From Deltaproteobacteria bacterium (GTDB lineage Bacteria > Myxococcota > JACRCW01), in NCBI GenBank assembly GCA_016218805.1, contig JACRCW010000085.1, positions 1-64,000 on the forward strand: a stretch of 64,000 bases of DNA, written 5' to 3'. Below the pieces are notes generated by a model, which searched no databases, was not told the DNA's origin, and saw nothing but the letters and a program-made list of their open reading frames with translations. Shown one piece after another: positions 35,201 through 44,979 of the stretch; within the stretch, counting starts at the first letter, position 1; the number at the start of each line of letters is the position of its first letter. A program made the position numbers and the translations under genes.

Positions 35201-35268
35201 CGGCGGGAAAGGTCGCCCTGCCCGGCCGTCATGGTGGTGGTCTCGAGATCCTTGCGCGTGTTGCTCAT
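32233..35268 (-). CDS. Tat-exported molybdopterin oxidoreductase, catalytic subunit
   Basis: The 1011-residue protein belongs to the DMSO reductase superfamily. A Tat signal (SRRSFLKWTGAG) leads it to the periplasm. Cys70, Cys73, Cys77 and a later Cys (149/150) fit the proximal 4Fe-4S cluster. Cys240 in NHANLCDTSRK is the likely molybdenum ligand, as in the polysulfide/arsenate branch; His236 and Lys245 flank it at the spacing I recall for ArrA. The C-terminal part has the pterin-binding DLRYHPLPYY and FHRGFGHW. An insertion near residues 700-830 is unusual. GAGGAG precedes ATG 35268. An ArxA/ArrA-like arsenic role is inferred from context; polysulfide or tetrathionate chemistry is possible. 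Confidence 0.9.
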   Translation of the reverse strand: MSNTRKDLETTTMTAGQGDLSRRSFLKWTGAGVGGLALTTIFPVPFRSLSAAETARLNDYLGGRWIPSCCNMCGGQCGIWAYVRGGIVEKIEPTTANPNALTDAVNPNNVANVDAPKTRLAGGFAASGRDAAPTGTFSAVAATDVGRLCCKGNSGMKSLYDPDRVKTPMKRVGPRGSGQFVPISWDQAIEETSRRLTTLKQQYGARSVVWFGEDHSFTHPQQDFCDAFGSPNYSNHANLCDTSRKAHYKATIGDERPLADMENCDVLFVWGWNFLSALKWIHLAAIFSRGRRDRNFKFIYVDPVFNTTASRADDWVPLRPGTDGALALAIAKELVDYDAGTGTKIDKAWMDQWAVGFTEYKKYLDGDGTYDAQPKNAAWGEAQTGVAAARITALARELGDAFAAGKRICIDTWSGGGHHTNATQGGRAINCLNLLLGGVDRPGTLLRPNRSGPARLSAHASWKNANGTIKYDGWRPDGRDDITLPEPAVSNRTLVDTTGTTWTAGTTVPAGTKFHKKYAFSHGSGIYVEMRERMLEQRDHLGFPYPMKAAVIVFQNLLMSTPNTQRNIQALEAMDFIVCVDTHLSETAQYADILIPGSSYLERFDFNASWVTFFTTGLRQPVVPSWIGGRSEAQFFLDLGRHMGFTGFDAANFRDVDENLNKKEWDTARAGYTNNVDWPTLKQKGVWIETGASRGGTFYHKYATTYSALNKYSSAWMHVYVNGTTNEVRTGTTAGAGGVLIGTVASATPAANAAITLDASLGAGTGFRGAVMDVVAVTYGGDQRYVVRGKGTSVNLGIAPPGATDVSPPADGTNFFTGFGTETLFAQFWSKTFDDYFKAGATKYPAGASVSGDLRYHPLPYYLPVEDGPTATHPLFFTSWKEVEHTHTRTFNNAYLMEMKSESKLYVHPRLADKLGLAENDQAWVETPVSRIRVRIHRTEGIHNELASSADPLTPGIATVGFHRGFGHWALGKLAVGKGAHDGWILPGKAEIHSGQAVHKEVPCRIYKFEA

Positions 35269-35289
35269 GGCTTCAGCTCCTCAAGGTCA

Positions 35290-36565
<1,276 letters not shown>

Positions 36566-36645
36566 TAACGCGGTGTTGTTACTTTTCCGAAACACCCGCG
36601 CGCGCGCCCCGGCATCCCTGAGCGTTTTTCCGTCGGGAACCGCTC

Positions 36646-37710
36646 TTGCAGGGCGCCGCCACCGTGTCCGCCGCTGGCTGCTCCCCGCCGCTCCCCCGCC
36701 TCGCCGTTGTGCCGGATGCGTGCGCGCCGGGATTGCCGCTCACTGACAGTGTGGGCCGTTCCGTCCGCTACCTGCGCCTGGGCGTGACGGACCGCTGTGA
36801 CATGGCGTGCGTCTACTGCATGCCGGAGGGCTACCGTGGAACTCCGCGGCGCGAGCAACTCTCGGTTGACGAGGTGGTGCGCATCGTCCGGGTGTTCTAC
36901 GCCGTGGGCGTGCGCACCGTGCGCCTGACAGGAGGAGAGCCGTTGGTGCGGCGGGACGTGGTCCATCTCGTCAGCGCCATCGCCACAGCGGTTCCCGGCC
37001 TGGACCTGGCGCTCACCACCAATGGCGCCCTGCTGGCGCGGTTGGCGCGCCCGCTGCGGGACGCCGGCCTGCAGCGCCTCAACATCAGCGTGGACAGCGT
37101 GCACGCGGACTGTTTCCACCAGCTCACGCGCACGGGTGACTGGGCCGCCGTCCGCGCAGGGATTGATGCGGCGCGGGATGCCGGTTTCACGGAGATCAAG
37201 ACCAACACCGTGGTGCTTCGTGACCACAACCTGGACCAGGTCCCGGAGATTGCCCGCTGGGCCCATGACCGTGGGCTCACGCCGCGCTTCATTGAGTTGA
37301 TGCCGCTGGGCGAAGGCGCTTCCCTGATGAACCAGCACGTCCCCTGGACGGAGATCCGCGCGCGGCTGGGCGCGCTGCTGCAGGACGGGCCCACCGAGTC
37401 CCCGCGGCAGCGCGGACCGGCGTTCTACCTTCCCGTGCGTGCCGGCCAGGGGCGCGTCGGGTTCATCACCGCGGTCAGCAACCACTTCTGCAACACCTGC
37501 GATCGCGTGCGCGTCTCCGCACGCGGCGAGTTGCGCGCGTGCCTGGCCAACCCGCATGGCGTCTCGCTCCGCGACGCTGTCCGGCAGGGCGCCACCGACG
37601 CGCAGTTGCTGCACCTGCTGCGCGGCGTCCTGGCCGGCAAGGACCGTCACGCATTCACCACGGGCCCCCGGGCCGCAGCCGCGGTGGTGATGACCGGCAT
37701 CGGCGGATGA
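36646..37710 (+). CDS. moaA: GTP 3',8-cyclase (molybdenum cofactor synthesis)
   Basis: MoaA is a radical SAM enzyme that rearranges GTP in the first step of molybdopterin synthesis. The radical SAM cluster is CDMACVYC; LTGGEPLVRRD and LTTNGALL follow, and FIELMPLGEG is typical. The second cluster is in CNTCDRVRVSARGELRACL, and the chain ends in the catalytic Gly-Gly. The start is unsure: TTG 36646 is the longest, and GTG codons at 36664 and 36709 are alternatives. It is divergent from the molybdoenzyme operon that needs its product, and a PhnD-like gene follows 53 bp downstream. Confidence 0.93.
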   Translation: MQGAATVSAAGCSPPLPRLAVVPDACAPGLPLTDSVGRSVRYLRLGVTDRCDMACVYCMPEGYRGTPRREQLSVDEVVRIVRVFYAVGVRTVRLTGGEPLVRRDVVHLVSAIATAVPGLDLALTTNGALLARLARPLRDAGLQRLNISVDSVHADCFHQLTRTGDWAAVRAGIDAARDAGFTEIKTNTVVLRDHNLDQVPEIARWAHDRGLTPRFIELMPLGEGASLMNQHVPWTEIRARLGALLQDGPTESPRQRGPAFYLPVRAGQGRVGFITAVSNHFCNTCDRVRVSARGELRACLANPHGVSLRDAVRQGATDAQLLHLLRGVLAGKDRHAFTTGPRAAAAVVMTGIGG

Positions 37711-37763
37711 GGGCGGCGCGGGGGTCGTTGTCGCGCGTGGGCCGCCACGCTACTGCGCGGACC

Positions 37764-38672
37764 ATGCACCGCGCCTCGGTCATGCCGGCTGGAATGCTGC
37801 TGTTGGCGGCGTGCTGGTCACCGCCGTATCGCGAGGTGCCCGTTGCGTCCCCCTCGGCGCGCAACAGTGGAACGGATGCATCAACGGCCGCCGGCGGTGT
37901 GCTGCGTTTTTCCGTGGCGGCGCGCCAGTCCCCGCAGTCCACTTTTGCGTCCTATTCCCCGTTGGTTGAGCGCGTGGCCGAGCTGGTGGGTGCCCGCGCT
38001 GACCTGGTGCAGCGGCGCACCTACCGCGAAGTGAATGAACTGCTGGCGCGCGGAGAGCTGGACGCCGCCATGATCTGCACGGGTGCCTGGTTGGACCTGC
38101 AGCGCCGGTGGCCCGGAAGGGCGGAGCCCCTCGTCGTCGCCGTGATGCGCGGGAGGATCACCTACAACTCGTTCCTCATCGTTCCCACGGACAGCCCCGT
38201 CCGGTCGCTGGGGGACCTGCAGGGGAAACAGTTCGCGTACACGGATGAACTGTCCCTGACCGGTCACGCCTGGCCCACGCACGCGCTGCACGCGCTCGGG
38301 CGCGATCCCGCGCGCACTTTCTCGTCGGTGTATTTCACGCAATCCCATGATCGGTCCATCCGCGCGGTGGCGCAGGGGCTGTTTGACGGCGCCGCGGTGG
38401 ACAGCCTGGTGTACCGCGCGCTCGTGGCCGCGGAGCCAAACCTGGCACGTGCCACGCGCGTGGTGGAGACCTCGCCGCCGTTTGGGATGCCGCCGGTTGT
38501 GGTGTCCACGCGCCTCCCGCCGGAGGCAAGGGCCCGCCTGCGCGAAGCATTTCTGGGCCTGCACGAGCATCCCGACGCGATCCCGACGCTCGCCGAACTG
38601 GGCATTGAACAGTACGTGGTCCCGCCGCCGGACCTGTACAACACCGCCGCCGCCGTGCTGGCCGACCGGTGA
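37764..38672 (+). CDS. PhnD-like periplasmic binding lipoprotein (AioX/ArxX-like context)
   Basis: The 302-residue protein has a lipobox (LLLAAC) and a PhnD-type binding fold: LRFSVAARQSPQSTFASYSPLVERVA, GELDAAMICTGAWLDLQ, YNSFLIVPTDSPVRSLGDLQGKQFAYTD and a late AAVDSLVY. Phosphonate transporters use such proteins, but no ABC permease or ATPase gene is here. Instead its stop overlaps the kinase start (TGATG), and an NtrC-type regulator lies beyond. That trio matches AioX-AioS-AioR and ArxX-ArxS-ArxR, where the PhnD-like protein senses arsenite. A cysteine in AMICTGAW could take part in As(III) binding; this is inference. Confidence 0.8.
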   Translation: MHRASVMPAGMLLLAACWSPPYREVPVASPSARNSGTDASTAAGGVLRFSVAARQSPQSTFASYSPLVERVAELVGARADLVQRRTYREVNELLARGELDAAMICTGAWLDLQRRWPGRAEPLVVAVMRGRITYNSFLIVPTDSPVRSLGDLQGKQFAYTDELSLTGHAWPTHALHALGRDPARTFSSVYFTQSHDRSIRAVAQGLFDGAAVDSLVYRALVAAEPNLARATRVVETSPPFGMPPVVVSTRLPPEARARLREAFLGLHEHPDAIPTLAELGIEQYVVPPPDLYNTAAAVLADR

Positions 38673-40096
38673 TGTTGCGCTCACCGCCGCGGTTCCGCCT
38701 GTGGATGCAGCTTGCTGCGTTTGCGGCCGTGGGCGTGACGCTGCTGCACGGCATGCACCTGGTGGTGGCTGACGCGGTGACCCGGGACGCACTGCTGCAG
38801 GCACAGCAGGCACGCGCCCGGGGCATGGCCCGGCTGGTGGCCCGCCAGGCGGCTGACGCGGTCCTCACCCATGACTGGGCCTCGCTGCAGGACGCGGTGG
38901 TGGGCGCCGCCTCCGCCGGCGAAGTGACGTACTGCTTTGCGGTCCACGACGGGAAGGTGCTGGCCAGCTCCATTCCCGGCGAGCGGGTGGCCGCGCTGGA
39001 GGCGGCCCGGCCCGCCGGGACCGCGCTTGGGGAAACGCTGATTCTGGTGGAGGGTGCCACGCGGTTCCTGGACGTGGCCGAGCCCATTCTCGACGGCCGG
39101 CGCGGCGTGGTGCGGATCGGCGTGGACCTGGAGGTGCTCGCGCGCACTTCGGCGGACCTGGCCGGGCGCCTGGGGATGGTTGCTGTGCTGATGGCGCTGG
39201 TGGGCGTGCTGGCGGCGCTGCTGGTGGGCCGGCGGGTGGCCCGCCCCGTGGGGGAGTTGCTGGACGCCGCCGACGCGTTTGACGCCGCCCTGCCACCGCG
39301 GCTGCTCCCGCACCGCGGGAGCGACGAGATCACCGAGCTGACGGCGCGCTTCAACGAGATGATGGTGCGCCTCACGGATGCGCACCGCGAACAGGCCGCG
39401 GCCCGCGCGCGCGCAGCGGAGACCGAACGGATGGTTGCGCTCGGGTCGCTGGTGACCGGCGTGGCGCACGAGGTCAACAACCCGCTGGCGGGCCTGAAGA
39501 TGTGCCACCACCGCCTGGCGCGCGCGGACCTGCCCCCCGCGCAGCACGCGGAATACCTGGACCTCATGCGCGAGGCGCTGGACCGCATTGAGAGCGTGGT
39601 GCAGGGCCTGCTGGAATTCGGGCGGCCACGCGCGCCGCGCCTGCAGAAGACCGCCGTGGCGGACGTCATTCACCAATGCGCGCGGCTGGTGACCCCGCTG
39701 TTTCATGACCGCGGCATCCGCCTGCGGCTGATTGTGGATGGACTGCCTGACGACGCCACGGTCCGGGCGGACGGACGGCAGTTGGGTCAAGGGCTGCTCA
39801 ACCTGGCGCTCAACGCCGCCTACGTGACCACCGCCGGCGGCGAGGTCCGCATCCGCGCACGGGTGGAGGACACGCGCTTTGGCATTGCCGTGGAGGATGA
39901 CGGGCCCGGTGTCCCCGTTGAACTGCGCGACCGCATCATGGACCCGTTCTTCTCCACCAAGCCGGAGGGCCAGGGCTCAGGGCTGGGCCTGCCGGTGACG
40001 CGCGCCATCGCCGTCGCGCATGACGGGGAACTGGCACTGTCCTATCCCGCGCACGGCGGCACGGTGGCCGTGCTGTGGTTGCCCCGACGTCCCTGA
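38672..40096 (+). CDS. NtrB-type membrane histidine kinase
   Basis: The kinase has two membrane segments (about 12-35 and 165-190) around a periplasmic sensor loop, then a HAMP linker (RPVGELLDAADAF), the HisKA motif VTGVAHEVNNPLAGL and an ATPase domain with GLLNLALNAAY, EDDGPGVP and GSGLGLPV. The short periplasmic loop could read the PhnD-like lipoprotein encoded directly upstream, with which it overlaps by one base. The downstream NtrC-type regulator is transcribed from the other strand, 15 bp from its end. Confidence 0.92.
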   Translation: MLRSPPRFRLWMQLAAFAAVGVTLLHGMHLVVADAVTRDALLQAQQARARGMARLVARQAADAVLTHDWASLQDAVVGAASAGEVTYCFAVHDGKVLASSIPGERVAALEAARPAGTALGETLILVEGATRFLDVAEPILDGRRGVVRIGVDLEVLARTSADLAGRLGMVAVLMALVGVLAALLVGRRVARPVGELLDAADAFDAALPPRLLPHRGSDEITELTARFNEMMVRLTDAHREQAAARARAAETERMVALGSLVTGVAHEVNNPLAGLKMCHHRLARADLPPAQHAEYLDLMREALDRIESVVQGLLEFGRPRAPRLQKTAVADVIHQCARLVTPLFHDRGIRLRLIVDGLPDDATVRADGRQLGQGLLNLALNAAYVTTAGGEVRIRARVEDTRFGIAVEDDGPGVPVELRDRIMDPFFSTKPEGQGSGLGLPVTRAIAVAHDGELALSYPAHGGTVAVLWLPRRP

Positions 40097-40111
40097 TGCG
40101 GGACGCGGCGC

Positions 40112-41485
40112 TCAGCGGTCCGGCGGGCCCTTGAGACGCTGCCACAGGCTCTTGCGTGAAATACCCAGCGCCTGCGCCGCGCGCCCCTTGTGCCCCTCCA
40201 CCTTGGTGAGCACCCGCTGGATGTACTCCTTCTCAAACCGCTCCACCGCCTGCCCCAGCGGCTCCACCTGCCCGGTTTCCGTCGGCACGGCCAGCTCGTG
40301 CGCGGGTCCCTGCACCACCATGGCCCGCGGAAGATGTTCCACGCGGATGCCCCCGCCGCGGGCCAGCGCCACCGCTCGTTCCAGCGCATGGATCAATTCG
40401 CGGACATTCCCCGGGTAGTCGTACGTCACCAGCGCGGCAACGGCGCCCGGGTCCAGTTCAGGCACGGCGCGGCCCAGCCTCCGCGCAATGCTCTCCAGAA
40501 TCTCGGCCACCAGCGCGGGGATGTCCGCGCGCCGCTCCCGCACCGGCGGCATGCGGATATCCACAACGTTGAGGCGGTAGAAGAGATCCTGGCGGAACGT
40601 GCCGGCCTCCACCGCCTCCTGCAGATTGCGGTTGGTGGCCGCCAGGATGCGGACGTCCACGGTGCGGGACGTGGAACTGCCCACGGGCTCGAACGTGCCC
40701 GATTCCAGCGCACGCAGCAGCTTGGCCTGCTGTGACACGGGCAGCTCGCCCACCTCGTCCAGAAACAGGATGCCACCGTCCGCCACGCCAAAGCGGCCTT
40801 CGCGCCGCCGTTCCGCACCGGTGAATGCCCCCTTTTCATGGCCAAACAGCTCGCTCTCCAACAGGTTCTCCGGAATCGCGGCACAGTTGACGGCGACAAA
40901 CGGCTTCTCCGCCCGGTGACTCGCCTGGTGGATCATGTGCGCGCATACCTCTTTGCCGGTGCCCGTCTCGCCGGTGATCAGCACGCTCACGTCGGACACG
41001 GCCGCCGCGTCAATGCGGTCCAGCAACAACCGCGTGGCCGGGGAGTCGCCGCGGATGGCGCCGGTGGCGGCGCCCGGACCGCGGGCGGCCTGCTCCATCT
41101 GGGCGCTCAGTTCGCGCTCACGGCGGACGCGCCCCAGGCGCAGGAGCAATTCCTCCATTTCAAACGGCTTGACAACGTAGTCGCGCGCGCCGGCGCGCAT
41201 CACCTCCACCGCGTCCTTGTAGTCCGCGTACGCGGTCATCAGGACCACCGCCAGTCCGGGGTCCGCTTCACGCAGCCGCCGCATCAGCGCAATGCCATCC
41301 AGCCCGGGCAGACGCACGTCACACAGGACGATATCGAACGACTCGCGCTGCGCCGCGGCCCAACCGGCGTTGCCGTCCGCGCAGGCGTCCACCTGGTAGC
41401 CCGCGTCCACCAGCGCATCACGCAGGGTGACGCGGACCACGCGGTCATCCTCCACCAGGAGCAACCGCGTAGGCGCCGACGTCAC
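40112..41485 (-). CDS. NtrC-type sigma54 response regulator
   Basis: From GTG 41485 (GGGGAGG seven bases upstream) the protein has a receiver (LLLVEDDRVVR; phosphoacceptor in VLCDVRLPG; K in VVKPFEM), a sigma54 AAA+ domain with Walker A GETGTGKE, the sigma54 contact loop KGAFTGAE and Walker B GGILFLDEVGEL, and a Fis-type helix-turn-helix at the end (RAAQALGISRKSLWQRLK). Its start overlaps ppsR by four bases, so it is produced with the ppsR/TRAP operon, yet it is the obvious partner of the convergent kinase. Confidence 0.93.
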   Translation of the reverse strand: MTSAPTRLLLVEDDRVVRVTLRDALVDAGYQVDACADGNAGWAAAQRESFDIVLCDVRLPGLDGIALMRRLREADPGLAVVLMTAYADYKDAVEVMRAGARDYVVKPFEMEELLLRLGRVRRERELSAQMEQAARGPGAATGAIRGDSPATRLLLDRIDAAAVSDVSVLITGETGTGKEVCAHMIHQASHRAEKPFVAVNCAAIPENLLESELFGHEKGAFTGAERRREGRFGVADGGILFLDEVGELPVSQQAKLLRALESGTFEPVGSSTSRTVDVRILAATNRNLQEAVEAGTFRQDLFYRLNVVDIRMPPVRERRADIPALVAEILESIARRLGRAVPELDPGAVAALVTYDYPGNVRELIHALERAVALARGGGIRVEHLPRAMVVQGPAHELAVPTETGQVEPLGQAVERFEKEYIQRVLTKVEGHKGRAAQALGISRKSLWQRLKGPPDR

Positions 41486-42324
41486 GGCCGCGCCTCCCCG
41501 CCCTCCTTCTTGCGGGCGATGTACGCCAGGATCTCCGCGGCGGTTTCCTCCACCGCCTTGCCGCTGACGTTGAGCACCGGCCATTGCGGGTGCGCGGCAA
41601 AGAACTCCTCCACCCACTTGAGTTCGCGCACCACGTTCTCCTTGAGACCGTACGCGCTGTCCGCGGGCATCCCCAGGTGGCGCAGGCGTTCCTGGCGGAT
41701 GCGCGTGAGCGTGCCCGGGTCAATGGTGAGCGCAATGACCTTCCCCTGGTCCACCTCAAACAATTCGCGCGGCGCAGGGACGTCCGGGACCAGCGGGACG
41801 TTGGCCACCTTGTAGCCCTTATGCGCCAGGTAGGTGGACAGCGGCGTCTTGCTGGTGCGGGACACGCCCACCAGCACCAGGTCCGCCTTGGAGAGGTTGC
41901 GCGGCTCCTGCCCGTCGTCGTTCTTGACCGCGAATTCCACCGCTTCAATACGGCGGAAATACTCCTCGTTCAGCACCATGGTGATGCCGGCCTTCATGAC
42001 CGGCGGGTGCCCAAAGAACGTGGACAGGCGCACCATCATGGCGCCAATGACGTCAATGGAAATGACGCCCATGGAGTCCGCGTAGTCCTGCATGGTGCTG
42101 CGCAGTTCCAGGTCCGCCAGCGTGTAGGAGATGAACGCTTTCTCGTCGCGCGCCCGCTCCACAATGTTCCGCACCTCCGCGGCGGTGCGCACGCGGTGGA
42201 AACCGCGGAGCCTGGGTTTGGCCTCCGGGAATTGCAGCAGCGCCGCTGAGGTGACCTTCTCCACCGTGTCACCGGTGGCGTCGGAAACCAGGAAGATCTG
42301 CGGTGGGTCCTGCGTCGTCGTCAT
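41482..42324 (-). CDS. ppsR: Pyruvate phosphate dikinase/PEP synthase regulatory protein (DUF299)
   Basis: These bifunctional proteins switch PPDK or PEP synthase off by ADP-dependent phosphorylation and on by phosphorolysis. The chain starts with IFLVSDATGDTVEKV, and the nucleotide loop DLVLVGVSRTSKTPLSTYLA is complete, as is the later G(L)..I.P..L..IR.ERL. The 280-residue length is typical. It overlaps the gene before it and the gene after it by four bases each, so the small lipoprotein, ppsR and the response regulator are coupled. Confidence 0.93.
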   Translation of the reverse strand: MTTTQDPPQIFLVSDATGDTVEKVTSAALLQFPEAKPRLRGFHRVRTAAEVRNIVERARDEKAFISYTLADLELRSTMQDYADSMGVISIDVIGAMMVRLSTFFGHPPVMKAGITMVLNEEYFRRIEAVEFAVKNDDGQEPRNLSKADLVLVGVSRTSKTPLSTYLAHKGYKVANVPLVPDVPAPRELFEVDQGKVIALTIDPGTLTRIRQERLRHLGMPADSAYGLKENVVRELKWVEEFFAAHPQWPVLNVSGKAVEETAAEILAYIARKKEGGEARP

Positions 42325-42851
42325 GGGGTGCCTCCGTCGGGCGGCTCCATTGGAGCCTGCCCACCATCCCCGTCAAGCACTCCGCCGCGCACCCGCTGCC
42401 GCGCCCAGGCCACGCGCCCGTCCCGGTCCGTCAGCTGGGCGGAGAGCCAGGCCAGCCGGTCCACCAAGACATCCGCCGCAAACGGCCCTGCACGCACCCC
42501 CGCCGCCACGCACCCGGCGCCCACCGACGTGAAGACCGGGTACAGCGCGGGCGCGGACACGGCGCGCATGCCGGCCGGGTCCGCCAGCGTGAACACCACG
42601 GCCGCTTCCAGCAGCTCAACCTGGTGCGCGCGCAGCGCAAGCGTCAGCACCACGCCGCCGTCCCCGTCACCCTCCACACCCACCACCGTGCCGTCTTGCA
42701 GCGGCGTGAACCCGGCCTCCGGGGTGCCCAGTTCCAGGGACGGCGGACCGGTGAAGTCCCCGCAGCCGCCGTCACGGGCCGGGAGCGCCCGGGACGGCGG
42801 CGCGGTGCAGGCCCCGCACAGGGCAAGCAGGAGGAGCGGGCGCAGATTCAC
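42321..42851 (-). CDS. Small lipoprotein of unknown function
   Basis: The 176-residue product has a lipoprotein signal (LLLLALCGAC) followed by a mature domain with alternating beta segments (GTVVGVEGDGDGGVVLTLAL) and no recognised family. Its end overlaps ppsR by four bases and its start is ten bases after the TRAP gene, so it belongs to that operon. No solute-binding signature is visible, so it is unlikely to be the missing TRAP receptor. Confidence 0.6.
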   Translation of the reverse strand: MNLRPLLLLALCGACTAPPSRALPARDGGCGDFTGPPSLELGTPEAGFTPLQDGTVVGVEGDGDGGVVLTLALRAHQVELLEAAVVFTLADPAGMRAVSAPALYPVFTSVGAGCVAAGVRAGPFAADVLVDRLAWLSAQLTDRDGRVAWARQRVRGGVLDGDGGQAPMEPPDGGTP

Positions 42852-42861
42852 CGCGGCTGCA

Positions 42862-44952
42862 TCAGGGTGCCGCCGGGTCCAGCGCAGGGGCGTCCGCCGG
42901 GGCGGGTGCGGCAGGCGCGGTCACGGCGGGCTTGTTGCGTGCTTCCCACGCGCGGAACACGCCCGTGGACATCCACGGGACGTACGTGATGACCAGCACG
43001 GACAGCGACATGATCACCAGGAACGGGAACGCCGCGCGGTACATCTGTGGCAGCGGCTTGCCAAACCGCGTGGACGACAAGAAGAGGTTGAGGCCCACCG
43101 GCGGGAACAGGAAGCCCAGCTCCAGGTTGGCCAGGAAGATGATGCCCAGGTGCAGCGGGTCAATCCCGTACGCGCGTCCCAGCGGTGCCAGCAGCGGCGC
43201 AAGAATGACAATGGCGCTGAAGATCTCCAGCACGCTGCCCAGCACCAGCAGCAGCGCGTTGAGGATGAGCAGGAACACAAACTGGGAGCTGATGTGCTGC
43301 TGCACCCACTGGATGACAATTTCCGGGATGCCTTCGTCCACCATGTAGCTGGTGAGCCCCATGGCCATGCCCAGCACCATGAGCACGCTGCCCACCAGCG
43401 TGCCGCCCTCCACCAGCGCGCGCGGCAGCCCCTGCCGCAGCGTCAGCGTGCGGCAGATGAACACCTCCATGATGACCGAGTAGATGAACGCCAGCGCCGC
43501 AGCCTCCACCATGGTGGCCCACCCCGACGCGAAACTCACCAGCACAATGAGCGGCGCACCCAGGTCCCACTTGGCGCCCGCCACCGCCGCGCCGACTTCC
43601 TTGAACGAGAACGGATGCCGGCTGGTCCCGGTGCGCACGCCGACGAACACCGCCCACGCGGCAACCATCAGGATCATCACCACGCCGGGGAGCAGCCCCG
43701 CAATGAACAGGTTTTCCACGGGCTGCTGGCTCACCACCGCGTACAGGATCACCGGCACGGACGGAAAGAACAGCAATCCCAGCGAGCCCGACGCCGTCAC
43801 CAGGCCCAGTGAGAAGTTTTCCGGGTATTTCTCCTGACGCAGGATGGGGTAGACCAGCCCGCCCAGCGCGAGAATGGTCACGCCGGAACCACCGGTCAGC
43901 GTGGTGAAGATGGCGCACACGGCAATGACCATCAGCGCCATTCCACCCGGCAGGAAACCCACCAGCGAGCGGAACAGGCGCACCAGGCGTGCGGACGAAC
44001 CACCGGTGGCCAACACAAAACCCGCGGCGGTGAGAATGGGAATGGCCGGCAACGTGGGTGAGGCCACGAGGCGATAGGTCTCCGTGGGGACGGATGCGAT
44101 GGGCGTGTCCGCGGCAAAGAACCACACCATGGCCAAGCCGCTCATCGCCGCGTAGACGGGCGTGCCCAGCAGCAGCGCGACGAGGATGGCCAGCGACAGC
44201 GGCCACTGCAGCGTGCCCGCGCGGGACTGGAACGCGTTCACCGTGCGGATGACCCAGGACGGCTCCGCGGCGTCCGGGTCACCCATGATGAGCCGGCCCA
44301 GGAAACAGCCCACCACCAACGCGAGCGCCACGCCGCGCAGGCTCCACCGTGACGACGACGCCACAGCCTGGCGCAGCGCGATGATGGCCAGGGTCACCGG
44401 CATCACTGCAACGCTGACCCACTCCGTGATGCCGCCGCCCAGCTGCGAACCGCTCCCGCGCAGCGCGTCCACCAGGCCCGCCGCGGCCACGGCCAGCATG
44501 GCGGACACCAACGCCGCCACCGTCCCGGCAAAGAAGTGCGCGCCGCTGCGCACGGGCCCGCGCGGCAGCAACTCAGCCAGCGACAGGCCCAGGTGCTTGC
44601 CTTCGCGCGTGGCCAGCAACGCGCCCAGGAAACCCGCCCACATGGTCAGGTGCTGCACGTACTCCTGCGCACCGCTGATGCCGCCCACGCCCAGCTTCCG
44701 GCCCAGGATCTCCGTCACCGCCATCAGCGCCATCACCGCAAACACCGCGATCACGGCGCCGTTCTCAAACAGGCGCCACACGCGCAGCGCGGGGTGCGCT
44801 TTCTTCGCCTCGGCCACGGGTGTGTCGCTGGTGGCGGCGGTCCCCTCCTTGCCCGGCGCAGCGGGCAGCAGGTGGCCTTCCCCTTCGGCGGGCGCGGTCG
44901 GCGCCCCGGTCCCGGGCTCGTCGGGCGGCTTGGGCTCGCCGGTCTCGCTCAT
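42862..44952 (-). CDS. TRAP transporter, fused DctQ-DctM membrane subunits
   Basis: TRAP transporters import organic acids with a sodium gradient. After a disordered Pro/Glu-rich N-terminus, residues ~60-200 are the small DctQ part (FGENG-like entry, EILGRKLGVGGISGAQEYVQHLTMWAGFLGA is typical of DctQ). Residues ~250-670 are the DctM part, with SGLAMVWFF, GGMALMVIAVCAIFTTLTGGSGVTI, GSLGLLFFPSVPVILYAVVS, ATMVEAAALAF and NLELGFLFPPVGLNLF. About 16 membrane segments are expected. No DctP receptor is encoded nearby, which is unusual for a TRAP locus. Confidence 0.92.
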   Translation of the reverse strand: MSETGEPKPPDEPGTGAPTAPAEGEGHLLPAAPGKEGTAATSDTPVAEAKKAHPALRVWRLFENGAVIAVFAVMALMAVTEILGRKLGVGGISGAQEYVQHLTMWAGFLGALLATREGKHLGLSLAELLPRGPVRSGAHFFAGTVAALVSAMLAVAAAGLVDALRGSGSQLGGGITEWVSVAVMPVTLAIIALRQAVASSSRWSLRGVALALVVGCFLGRLIMGDPDAAEPSWVIRTVNAFQSRAGTLQWPLSLAILVALLLGTPVYAAMSGLAMVWFFAADTPIASVPTETYRLVASPTLPAIPILTAAGFVLATGGSSARLVRLFRSLVGFLPGGMALMVIAVCAIFTTLTGGSGVTILALGGLVYPILRQEKYPENFSLGLVTASGSLGLLFFPSVPVILYAVVSQQPVENLFIAGLLPGVVMILMVAAWAVFVGVRTGTSRHPFSFKEVGAAVAGAKWDLGAPLIVLVSFASGWATMVEAAALAFIYSVIMEVFICRTLTLRQGLPRALVEGGTLVGSVLMVLGMAMGLTSYMVDEGIPEIVIQWVQQHISSQFVFLLILNALLLVLGSVLEIFSAIVILAPLLAPLGRAYGIDPLHLGIIFLANLELGFLFPPVGLNLFLSSTRFGKPLPQMYRAAFPFLVIMSLSVLVITYVPWMSTGVFRAWEARNKPAVTAPAAPAPADAPALDPAAP

Positions 44953-44979
44953 GACGTCATCCTTGGCCCCCGCGGGCCG

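Noticed and set aside
32233..35268. Firm naming as arrA or arxA
   Set aside because: The diagnostic residues cannot be verified by eye, position 212 is not the arginine I recall for ArrA, and an unusual insertion is present.
37764..38672. Phosphonate ABC transporter binding protein as final call
   Set aside because: No permease or ATPase genes lie nearby, and coupling to a sensor kinase points to a sensing role.
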